Positions 1 through 5,426 of a stretch of DNA of 8,032 nucleotides are shown one piece after another; within the stretch, counting starts at the first letter, position 1; the number at the start of each line of letters is the position of its first letter. The stretch is taken from the NCBI GenBank assembly GCA_009649835.1, contig PYCK01000034.1, forward strand, positions 1 to 8,032, given 5' to 3'. A program made the position numbers and the translations under genes. The notes under the pieces are model-generated. The model ran no database searches, had not been told where the DNA came from, and saw nothing but the letters and a program-made list of their open reading frames with translations. This DNA comes from Candidatus Methanocomedens sp. Its GTDB lineage: Archaea > Halobacteriota > Methanosarcinia > Methanosarcinales > Methanocomedenaceae.

Positions 1-2
1 TG

Positions 3-962
3 GACAAGGCTTTTCGCAAAGCCAGCCGTGCCCGGAAAGGTAAAACGGTCAGAAGTGAATTTTCCCGCCGCCGGGCTGAGGAGTCCATGCTGTTGACCGC
101 AGCCAATATCCTGTCTGATAATCTGGCAAATGTGGTGCGGCAGTTCCCAAGTTTTGATAATATCCCTGAATTCTACAGGGAATTAGCAGACATACTGGTG
201 GGTGTGGATGCATTGAGGACCAATATTGCATCAGTGCAGTGGGCTGGTGAGAAGATACATGAAGTGGCACGGCTGCACGTGGGAAAGATGCGGCACAGCG
301 ATGACCCTGTGGCCGTTCGTAAGGCTGCTTACGGCAGGATATCTTCTATCACAAGGGATGTGGATAAAAGCCTCAGGTTACTGAATGATGCCAGGAATAA
401 ACTGAGAAAACTCCCTGATGTGGGTATTGAACCTACAATCGTTATCGCTGGTTATCCTAATGTGGGGAAATCCAGTTTCGTTGCCCTGGTTTCAAGTGCA
501 ACTCCAGAGGTTGCATCCTATCCTTTCACAACCAAAGGGCTGGCTGTGGGGCATTTTGAAATTGAAGGTGTTCGGTGCCAGATAGTGGATACGCCCGGGC
601 TGCTGGACAGGCCGCTGGGAGAGCGCAATGAGATAGAAATGCAGGCCATCTCGGCACTGAGGCACCTTGGCGATGTGCTGTTGTTCATTATTGACCCCAC
701 TGGTACGTGTGGGTATGAGCCGGATGAGCAGATGAGGCTTCTGGATGAAGTGCGGGAGCATATTGATATGCCCCTGTTGGTAGCGGCCAACAAGGTTGAC
801 CTGCTGGCGGCAGACAATAAGGTTGAGCCGCCGGAGAGTGGATTCGATGCGGTCATGTCAACCCTGACAGGTGAAGGTGTGGATGATGTGATGGGGCGGA
901 TGGTTTCGATGATGGATATTGGGAAGTATGACGGCACAATTAATAAAGAGTTTAAACTATAA
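3..962 (+). CDS. NOG1-like archaeal GTPase (5' end outside window)
   Basis: This is a GTPase of the TRAFAC class, OBG/NOG1 subfamily. Relatives act in large ribosomal subunit maturation, so a ribosome-assembly role in the cytoplasm is the likely function; that part is family knowledge. The frame is open to the left edge and starts inside a basic helical segment (DKAFRKASRARK), so probably only a short N-terminal piece is missing. An ATG at 87 is internal, because coding-like sequence precedes it. About 120 residues of helical N-terminal domain precede the G domain, as in NOG1. Visible GTPase motifs are G1 GYPNVGKSS (450-476), a G2-type Thr in PFTTKG, G3 DTPG (588-599) and G4 NKVD (789-800), with STLTGEG near the end as G5. 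The protein stops soon after the G domain, as archaeal forms do, without the long eukaryotic C-terminal extension. The TAA stop lies inside a perfect palindrome that runs up to the next gene. Confidence 0.9.
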   Translation, partial: DKAFRKASRARKGKTVRSEFSRRRAEESMLLTAANILSDNLANVVRQFPSFDNIPEFYRELADILVGVDALRTNIASVQWAGEKIHEVARLHVGKMRHSDDPVAVRKAAYGRISSITRDVDKSLRLLNDARNKLRKLPDVGIEPTIVIAGYPNVGKSSFVALVSSATPEVASYPFTTKGLAVGHFEIEGVRCQIVDTPGLLDRPLGERNEIEMQAISALRHLGDVLLFIIDPTGTCGYEPDEQMRLLDEVREHIDMPLLVAANKVDLLAADNKVEPPESGFDAVMSTLTGEGVDDVMGRMVSMMDIGKYDGTINKEFKL

Positions 963-973
963 TAGTTTAAACT
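949..973. repeat. 25-bp perfect palindrome at GTPase/ATPase junction
   Basis: AGTTTAAACTAT (949-960), one central A (961) and ATAGTTTAAACT (962-973) form a perfect 12-bp inverted repeat. It holds two copies of the self-complementary decamer AGTTTAAACT. It covers the last four codons and stop of the GTPase gene and ends exactly one base before the ATG of the ATPase pseudogene. It could be an operator for a dimeric regulator, a processing or attenuation hairpin, or a repeat; the sequence does not decide between these. No conventional ribosome binding site is visible ahead of the ATG at 974, because this AT-rich palindrome takes its place. Confidence 0.75.
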
Positions 974-1228
974 ATGTTTTATAACCGTGATGAAGAGCCA
1001 TCCTTCCTGAATGAAAGATATGCAAATCTATCGGCAGGGGAATTAATAGTCATCTACGGCCGGCGCAGGGTTGGCAAGACAGAACTTGTGCGAAAGTTTA
1101 TCAGCGCAATAGAAAGATCACTTTACCTGTATATTGATTATGCTTCACCTCTTGAAGTGCTTGACATCATTTCAAACGATATTTCCAGGTAGAGCGGGGA
1201 TTTCGTACGATTCCGTGACTGGGATACA

Positions 1229-1379
1229 TTCTATTCGTATCCACTTCAAATCTAAGGGTAATTTAAAAATTATTAGACAGGATTGACAGGATCGACAGGA
1301 TACGAGGCAACATTAATATCCTGTAAATCCTGTAAATCCGGTCAAAATACCATGCTTTTTGAAGTGGATACTTCTATTC
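1229..1379. mobile_element. MITE-like element, 135 bp, with 8-bp target-site duplication
   Basis: The element proper is 1237-1371. Its ends are perfect 14-bp inverted repeats, GTATCCACTTCAAA (1237-1250) and TTTGAAGTGGATAC (1358-1371). It is flanked by the 8-bp direct repeat TTCTATTC (1229-1236 and 1372-1379). Deleting the element with one repeat copy rejoins the reading frame of the surrounding ATPase exactly, which supports these boundaries independently. It encodes no protein, so movement would need a transposase from elsewhere; I cannot assign the parent IS family. The interior is a large hairpin made of ACAGGAT iterations. The target also has GGATAC a few bases upstream of the insertion point (1222-1227), the same six bases that end the right repeat. 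Confidence 0.88.
1276..1343. repeat. Internal hairpin of ACAGGAT iterations
   Basis: The left arm (1276-1303) holds three 9-bp units, ACAGGATTG, ACAGGATCG and ACAGGATAC. The right arm (1316-1343) holds the inverse units ATCCTGTAA, ATCCTGTAA and ATCCGGTC. The arms pair at 23 of 28 positions around a 12-nt loop (1304-1315). It sits in the middle of the MITE-like element. Iterated ACAGGAT palindromes of this kind are, from memory, common as intergenic repeats in many bacteria and archaea; finding one packaged between transposon-like ends suggests how they spread. Confidence 0.8.
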
Positions 1380-2524
1380 ATACATTTCAAGCAGGGGTGG
1401 GGTTGTTGTTATTGATGAGTTCCAGAGGCTGTTTGAGATTGACAAAAAGGCGGTCACACGGCTGCAAAGAATATGGGATATTGAACTTAAGGATAAACCT
1501 TTGATGTTGGTCCTGGTGGGCTCATCAATAGGAATGATGCGCAATGCTGCACTCTCTGGCACAGCTCCCCTGTACGGAAGGGTTACTTCTACGATAAAGC
1601 TCCAGCCTTTGGACTATAGATCGTTCAGGCATTTTTTCAGTGGAATGGACGAGGTTAAGAAAGCGCAACTATATGCCATCTTCGGAGGTACTCCTTATTA
1701 CCTTGAATTTGTAAAAAAATATGAAACTGAAGATATTCGAACAATAATTCACGAAACTGTACTTAAAAAAGGGGCACCCCTGCAAAACGAACCATTGAAC
1801 CTGCTCCAGATGGAATTAAAAGAAATTGCCAGGTATAATTCGATATTATCTGCAATATCATCGGGAAAACATACTTTTAAGGAGATATCTGACTATTCAG
1901 GCATTGAAACCAGTAAGATCTCATATTATATTGATAACCTGTCCAGATTGCTCGACCTTACTGTCGCAGCAGACCCGGTAGGCGGCAAAAAGAAATCTGG
2001 CAGGTATGCGATCAAAGACAATTTCTTCAGGTTCTGGTACCGCTTTATATTTAAGAATCATGCTGCGCTTGAGGTCAGTACAACCGATATAGTAATGAAT
2101 ATGATAATGGAGCATTTGAATAACTACCTGGCCTTTGCATTTGAAGACATTGTCAGGGAATTATTAGTTCATTATAATGGAAGAACGATCAAAGGACACT
2201 CGATCAAATTCAGTACCATTGGAGCATGGTGGAACCGCACAGGTGATGAAATTGATATTTGTGCATCAGGTGATGGGAAAATGTATCTTGGCGAGGTCAA
2301 ATGGACCAATCGCCAGGTAGGCTGTAATGTTGCCAGACAACTTGTCAAAAAGAGCGAAATGGTACGTGGAAGCGGTGAGAGGATATTTATGCTCGTGTCC
2401 AGAACCGGGTTTACAGATAAGTGTATCAGGTATATGGACGAAAATGACTGGATATATCTGGATATGAAGGATATTGCTGTGATGTTCCGGCAATTATAAA
2501 TTCGGCATCTTATTTATCAGATAA

Positions 2525-2668
2525 AAATCATTAAACCTTAAATGTTATACCCGGACTACCTTGCTGAGATGGGGCAAAGAGAGATACGGGCTTGTGCAGG
2601 ATATGGGGGGGCTGGATTTCCTTAACCGGCCGCAGGAGTTCGGGTGGTTGTTCGAGGATGTGTTTTAA
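2525..2668 (+). pseudogene. Short unidentified 3' gene remnant
   Basis: The frame ending at TAA 2666-2668 reads as a natural-looking protein C-terminus, with segments LLRWGKERYGLVQD, MGGLDFLNRP and QEFGWLFEDVF. It is open back to a stop at 2522 but has no credible start or ribosome binding site, and the first ten or so codons look non-coding. I do not recognise the family. The best explanation is the 3' end of a lost gene, left between the ATPase and the acetyltransferase. A tiny real protein starting at TTG 2561 is possible but less likely. Confidence 0.4.
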
Positions 2669-2680
2669 TTGGGATAGGAT

Positions 2681-3478
2681 ATGAATGTTATAGACCTTGC
2701 TGATGACCACCTGCAATTATATTTCATGTGCCTCGAAGATTGGTCTGAAGAAATAAAAGAGGCGGGCACCCGTAAGGAACTTTGGTACAAGGGAATGGTC
2801 GATAAAGGGTTAAGAGTTAAACTTGCCCTGGATGAAGGGGGGCAAGTCGGGGGAATGATCCAGTACGGCCCCATTGAGCACTCGTTCGCAGCCGGGAACG
2901 GCCTTTATTTCATATACTGCATCTGGGTACATGGACATAAGCAGGGCAGGGGTAATTTCCAGAAAAAAGGGATGGGCAAGGCACTACTCGTAGCGGCAGA
3001 AGATGATGCAAGGGACAGGGGTGCGCAGGGCATGGCAGCCTGGGGTATGTTTTTGCCTTTCTGGATGAAGGCGTCGTGGTTTAAGAAACAGGGGTACTCC
3101 AAAGTGGACAGGCAGGGTCTTGCTGTGTTATTGTGGAAACCATTTACAGATACTGTAAAACCCCCACAATGGATCAAGCAAAAGAAAAATCCTGGAACTA
3201 TACCGGGAAAGGTGACAGTGACGGCATTTGTGAACGGCTGGTGCCAGGCCCAGAACATGGTTTATGAGAGGGCAAAGCGGGCGGCAGCAGAGTTCGGGGA
3301 TGAGGTCGTATTCAGGGAGATAGATACGTCCAACAGGGATGTACTGATGGAATGGGGCATCTCAGATGCTCTGTATATTGATGATAAGCAAGTCCGAACC
3401 GGTCCGCCGCCGTCTTATGAGAAGATATACAAACTTATTTCAAAAAGGGTCAGGAAACTCAACCTTAAACTAAAATAG
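2681..3478 (+). CDS. GNAT acetyltransferase with C-terminal thioredoxin/YoaP-like domain
   Basis: This 265-residue cytoplasmic protein has two domains. Residues 1-155 are a GNAT fold: strands around LALDEGGQVGGMIQYGP, the acetyl-CoA loop QKKGMGKALL (94-103, the Q/RxxGxG motif) and the terminal GYSKVDRQGLAVLLWKP typical of GNATs. Residues 175-258 look like a thioredoxin fold (VTVTAFVNGWCQAQN, then VVFREIDTSN). They resemble the extension of YoaP-type acetyltransferases. Where thioredoxins have WCxxC this protein has WCQAQ, so only one Cys (188) remains and dithiol redox chemistry is unlikely. The acetyl acceptor is unknown. The ATG start is preceded by the purine-rich stretch GGGATAGGAT. It is probably transcribed alone, since remnants lie on both sides. 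The stop is TAG. Confidence 0.82.
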   Translation: MNVIDLADDHLQLYFMCLEDWSEEIKEAGTRKELWYKGMVDKGLRVKLALDEGGQVGGMIQYGPIEHSFAAGNGLYFIYCIWVHGHKQGRGNFQKKGMGKALLVAAEDDARDRGAQGMAAWGMFLPFWMKASWFKKQGYSKVDRQGLAVLLWKPFTDTVKPPQWIKQKKNPGTIPGKVTVTAFVNGWCQAQNMVYERAKRAAAEFGDEVVFREIDTSNRDVLMEWGISDALYIDDKQVRTGPPPSYEKIYKLISKRVRKLNLKLK

Positions 3479-3545
3479 AAATATATCGGCAGGGGAATTA
3501 ATAGTAATACATTATAGCCAGCGCAGTGGGGCAAGACGATATTCG
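3479..3545 (+). pseudogene. Relic of an ATPase_2 Walker A region
   Basis: Bases 3484-3505 are identical over 22 nt to 1029-1050 of the ATPase pseudogene, and weaker similarity continues to the GGCAAGAC of the P-loop codons (3530-3537). In the matching frame the relic reads NISAGELIVIHYSQRSGARR, against NLSAGELIVIYGRRRVGKTE in the ATPase. The loop glycine-lysine core is already destroyed by substitutions and small indels. No other part of the gene is visible nearby. It begins immediately after the acetyltransferase stop codon, so it is either a small transposed or recombined fragment or the last trace of a deleted second copy. Confidence 0.7.
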
Positions 3546-3587
3546 TACTATCAATGCCTACTGATGCTGTAAATAAGGGGTAATAAA

Positions 3588-3616
3588 ACTTATATTCTAT
3601 GGAATAGTTTATATTG
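3588..3616 (+). promoter_or_regulatory. Candidate archaeal promoter for the SOR cluster
   Basis: Two TATA-like boxes lie in an AT-rich stretch: CTTATATT (3589-3596) and TTTATATT (3608-3615), the latter preceded by GGAATAG. Transcription starting about 25 nt after the second box would give a leader of roughly 25 nt before the SOR start. This is the only strong box I see ahead of the cluster. The start site is inferred, not shown. Confidence 0.5.
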
Positions 3617-3628
3617 ATTAATAATCTC

Positions 3629-3658
3629 AATTAGGTGAGACAATTTAAATTAGGTGAG
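3629..3658 (+). repeat. Duplicated AATTAGGTGAG in the SOR leader
   Basis: The 11-mer AATTAGGTGAG occurs at 3629-3639 and again at 3648-3658, with a 19-nt period. The second copy supplies the GGTGAG ribosome binding site of the SOR gene. The first has no start codon behind it at the right distance, and it would lie near the transcription start predicted from the TATA box at 3608. It may be a two-site operator or just a duplicated ribosome binding site. Confidence 0.55.
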
Positions 3659-3662
3659 GGTA

Positions 3663-4010
3663 ATGAAATTTGGAGAAATACTAAAAGATATCGAAGCTGA
3701 AGGTAAGGAGAAACACCTTCCTGTTATTGAGATAGGCAAAGGACGCGGAAAAAGCGATGTAGATGTTGTACGGGTATTTGTAGGTAAGGAAGTGCCGCAT
3801 CCAAATACAGTAGAGCATCACATCGCATGGATAGAACTATACGGAGTAAAGCAAGATGGACAGGTAGTTGATCTTGGCAGATCAGAATTTGCACCCGCAT
3901 TCACAAATCCGAATGCCAGGTTCCAGGTACCTGTTGGAGATTTCAAGGCTTTCTGTGCACTTTCTTATTGCAATGTCCACGGCGTATGGCAAAACTGTGT
4001 AGAGTTATAG
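3663..4010 (+). CDS. sor: Superoxide reductase, one-iron (neelaredoxin) type
   Basis: This 115-residue enzyme reduces superoxide to hydrogen peroxide without making oxygen, in the cytoplasm of anaerobes. The N-terminal desulforedoxin domain of two-iron forms is absent, so it is the short class. All active-site ligands of the Fe(His4Cys) centre are visible: His18 in EKHLP with the gating Glu16-Lys17, His46 in PHPN, His52 in EHHI, and Cys103 and His106 in CNVHGVW. Length and ending (HGVWQN...) match archaeal SORs. I chose ATG 3663, preceded by GGTGAG at 3653-3658; GTG 3654 in the same frame would overlap that site. Rubrerythrin follows after 19 nt, which makes peroxide removal the next step. 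The stop is TAG, so TAG ends translation here. Confidence 0.95.
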   Translation: MKFGEILKDIEAEGKEKHLPVIEIGKGRGKSDVDVVRVFVGKEVPHPNTVEHHIAWIELYGVKQDGQVVDLGRSEFAPAFTNPNARFQVPVGDFKAFCALSYCNVHGVWQNCVEL

Positions 4011-4029
4011 TTATGTTTAGGTTGATCAC

Positions 4030-4524
4030 ATGACAACACAAAATAATCTAAAAGAAGCTTTTGCAGGAGAATCACAGGCGAATAGAAAATACCTTGCTTT
4101 TGCAGAAAAAGCTGAGCAGGAAGGATATTCCCAAGTGGCAAAACTGTTCAGGGCAGTTGCAGAAGCCGAGACCGTCCATGCAATGAACCACCTGCGGGTA
4201 ATGAGTGCAATAGGCAGTACAGCCGATAACCTGAAAACTGCGATCGCTGGTGAGGATGATGAGTTCCAGAAGATGTATCCGGACTTCATTAAAGAGGCAA
4301 AAGAAGAAAAGGCATCAGATGCAGTAATCGTGAGTTTTGATGTAGCTAATAAGGTTGAAGAGATCCATTCCGGTCTCTATAATGAGGCCCTGGATAACCT
4401 TGGAAAGAACAAGGAAGTTGAATATTACGTTTGCCAGATATGCGGTAATACGGTAAAGAACAACCCGCCCGATAAGTGTCCTATCTGTAATGCACCAAAA
4501 GAAATGTTCAAGAAGATCGACTGA
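4030..4524 (+). CDS. rbr: Rubrerythrin
   Basis: This non-haem diiron peroxidase reduces hydrogen peroxide to water, taking electrons through its own rubredoxin domain. Residues 1-125 are the ferritin-like four-helix domain with the expected carboxylate and His residues: Glu14 in GESQANRKY, the ExxH pair Glu47/His50 in AEAETVH, and the second ExxH in EEIHSG (Glu110, His113). Residues 131-160 are the rubredoxin-like iron site with CQICGN (Cys135, Cys138) and CPICNAP (Cys150, Cys153). The 164-residue length is normal for a small rubrerythrin with the rubredoxin domain at the C-terminus. It starts at ATG with AGGTTGAT a few bases upstream. It sits between SOR and the first flavodoxin with gaps of 19 and 10 nt, so the genes are almost certainly cotranscribed. 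Confidence 0.95.
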   Translation: MTTQNNLKEAFAGESQANRKYLAFAEKAEQEGYSQVAKLFRAVAEAETVHAMNHLRVMSAIGSTADNLKTAIAGEDDEFQKMYPDFIKEAKEEKASDAVIVSFDVANKVEEIHSGLYNEALDNLGKNKEVEYYVCQICGNTVKNNPPDKCPICNAPKEMFKKID

Positions 4525-4534
4525 GGTATAGCCC

Positions 4535-4966
4535 ATGTCTAAACTGACAATAATATACGGGACCGGCACCGGTAATACCGGCAGAATGGCAAAGGCTATT
4601 GAAGAAGGAGCAATTGGTGCAGGGGTGGAAGTAACCATAAAAAAAGTAGAAACGGCTACTCCGGCTGATATTGAAAATGCAGATGCTATAGCTATAGGTT
4701 CTGCCACATATAGGGGAGCAGCCATGCCCAGTGTTATCAATTATGTGAAGGCAATGGCAGACCAACCCTTTAAAGGGAAGACCGGGGCTGCTTTCGGATC
4801 ATACGGCTGGAGCGGAGAAGCAGCTAATGTCATAAGTAAAATGCTGGAAGGCTATGATATGGATGTTTTAAAGCCCAATTTGAGAATAAAACGCCAGCCT
4901 TCCAGTGATGGTATTGAAGAATGTAAAAATTTGGGAAATCAAATCGCAGATAAGATCAATAAATAA
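4535..4966 (+). CDS. Flavodoxin, FprA-domain type (copy 1, divergent)
   Basis: This is a 143-residue FMN-binding electron carrier. The phosphate-binding loop is TGTGNT (residues 10-15) after a first beta strand, and AIAIGSATYRGAAMP contributes the second FMN loop. AFGSYGWSGEA (86-96) is a signature of the flavodoxin domain of A-type flavoproteins (FprA, F420H2 or rubredoxin oxidases). The diiron beta-lactamase domain of FprA is absent, so this is a stand-alone carrier, not an oxygen reductase. It starts at ATG with GAGGT at 4524-4528 overlapping the rubrerythrin stop, which indicates translational coupling. It is clearly paralogous to, but diverged from, the next gene, from which it is separated by only 23 nt. 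I infer that it donates electrons to SOR or rubrerythrin. Confidence 0.88.
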   Translation: MSKLTIIYGTGTGNTGRMAKAIEEGAIGAGVEVTIKKVETATPADIENADAIAIGSATYRGAAMPSVINYVKAMADQPFKGKTGAAFGSYGWSGEAANVISKMLEGYDMDVLKPNLRIKRQPSSDGIEECKNLGNQIADKINK

Positions 4967-4989
4967 CAAATGAATGAGTGGTGAGTAAA

Positions 4990-5421
4990 ATGTCAAAAAT
5001 TGCAGTAGTATATCTAAGTACAACAGGCAATACCAGGGCAATGGCTGATGCCATTGCAGATGGTGCCAGGTCAAGGAATGTGGATGTAGAGGTAAAGAGT
5101 TTCTATGATTGGAAACCCGAAGAGGCTGCGGCTGCCGATGCCATAGCTATTGGTTCTTCTACTTTCCATTATACCATGCTTCCCCCTATAGAAAAATTTG
5201 TGGATAAGCTGGTAGGGGCCGGAGCAAAAGGAAAAGACGGAGCTGCTTTTGGCTCGTATGGATGGAGCGGTGAAGCCCCCATAATGATCGCTGAGAAGAT
5301 GCGAATTGGTGGCATGAATGTACTGGACCCTGTACTGAGAGTTCAGTATAAGCCAAATGAAAAGGATCTCAAGGAATGTAACCGGCTGGGTAAGGATCTG
5401 GCAGAAAAGATCAAAAAGTAA
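4990..5421 (+). CDS. Flavodoxin, FprA-domain type (copy 2)
   Basis: This is a 143-residue flavodoxin with FMN phosphate loop STTGNT (residues 10-15), second loop AIAIGSSTFHYT and the FprA-like AFGSYGWSGEA (86-96). The tail YKPNEKDLKECNRLG matches the last helix region of FprA flavodoxin domains. ATG 4990 is favoured because GGTGAG (4980-4985) lies five bases before it; GTG codons at 4978 and 4981 are in frame but overlap that site. It is the last intact gene of the SOR-rubrerythrin-flavodoxin run. It is 134/143 identical in protein, and differs at only 27 of 432 bases, from the flavodoxin gene at 7288. It has GSST where that copy has GSPT, the more usual form in the FMN-binding loop. Both copies look functional. 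Confidence 0.9.
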   Translation: MSKIAVVYLSTTGNTRAMADAIADGARSRNVDVEVKSFYDWKPEEAAAADAIAIGSSTFHYTMLPPIEKFVDKLVGAGAKGKDGAAFGSYGWSGEAPIMIAEKMRIGGMNVLDPVLRVQYKPNEKDLKECNRLGKDLAEKIKK

Positions 5422-5426
5422 ATAAT

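Larger units (their letters stand above)
974..2499 (+). pseudogene. Archaeal ATPase_2/DUF234 ATPase, broken by a nonsense codon and an inserted element
   Basis: This was a P-loop ATPase of the large archaeal ATPase_2 family, whose cellular role is unsettled. The first part (974-1192) has Walker A GRRRVGKT in the context LSAGELIVIY, and ends at an in-frame TAG (1190-1192). Reading through that TAG continues sensibly (SGDFVRFRDWDTFYS) until a 135-bp element interrupts at 1237. After the element, the +1-shifted frame carries Walker B VVVIDEFQRL, a sensor-like LVGSS, a winged-helix region (HTFKEISDYSG) and a C-terminal DUF234-type domain. In that domain GDEIDI...LGEVKW resembles the PD-(D/E)XK nuclease core. 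Removing 143 bases (element plus one 8-bp duplication) restores one frame of about 460 codons, interrupted only by the TAG. The open 3' part could be translated from an internal start near 1501-1504, but it would lack both Walker motifs. I call it a pseudogene; the two lesions are independent. Confidence 0.88.

Noticed and set aside
87..962. Taking ATG 87 as the true start of the GTPase
   Set aside because: The frame is open and protein-like back to base 3 (DKAFRKASRARK is typical of NOG1 N-termini), so the gene is cut by the window edge.
1276..1343. CRISPR-like array from the repeated ACAGGAT units
   Set aside because: Units are only 9 bp, contiguous without spacers, and arranged as an inverted pair.
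1283..1504. Open frame across the inserted element as a gene
   Set aside because: It is translated from the iterated ACAGGAT hairpin and an out-of-frame part of the ATPase; no ribosome binding site and no natural protein composition.
1501..2499. Separate intact gene for the ATPase C-terminal part
   Set aside because: Sequence before 1501 in the same frame carries the Walker B motif and joins the upstream half once the element is removed, so this is the 3' part of one broken gene.
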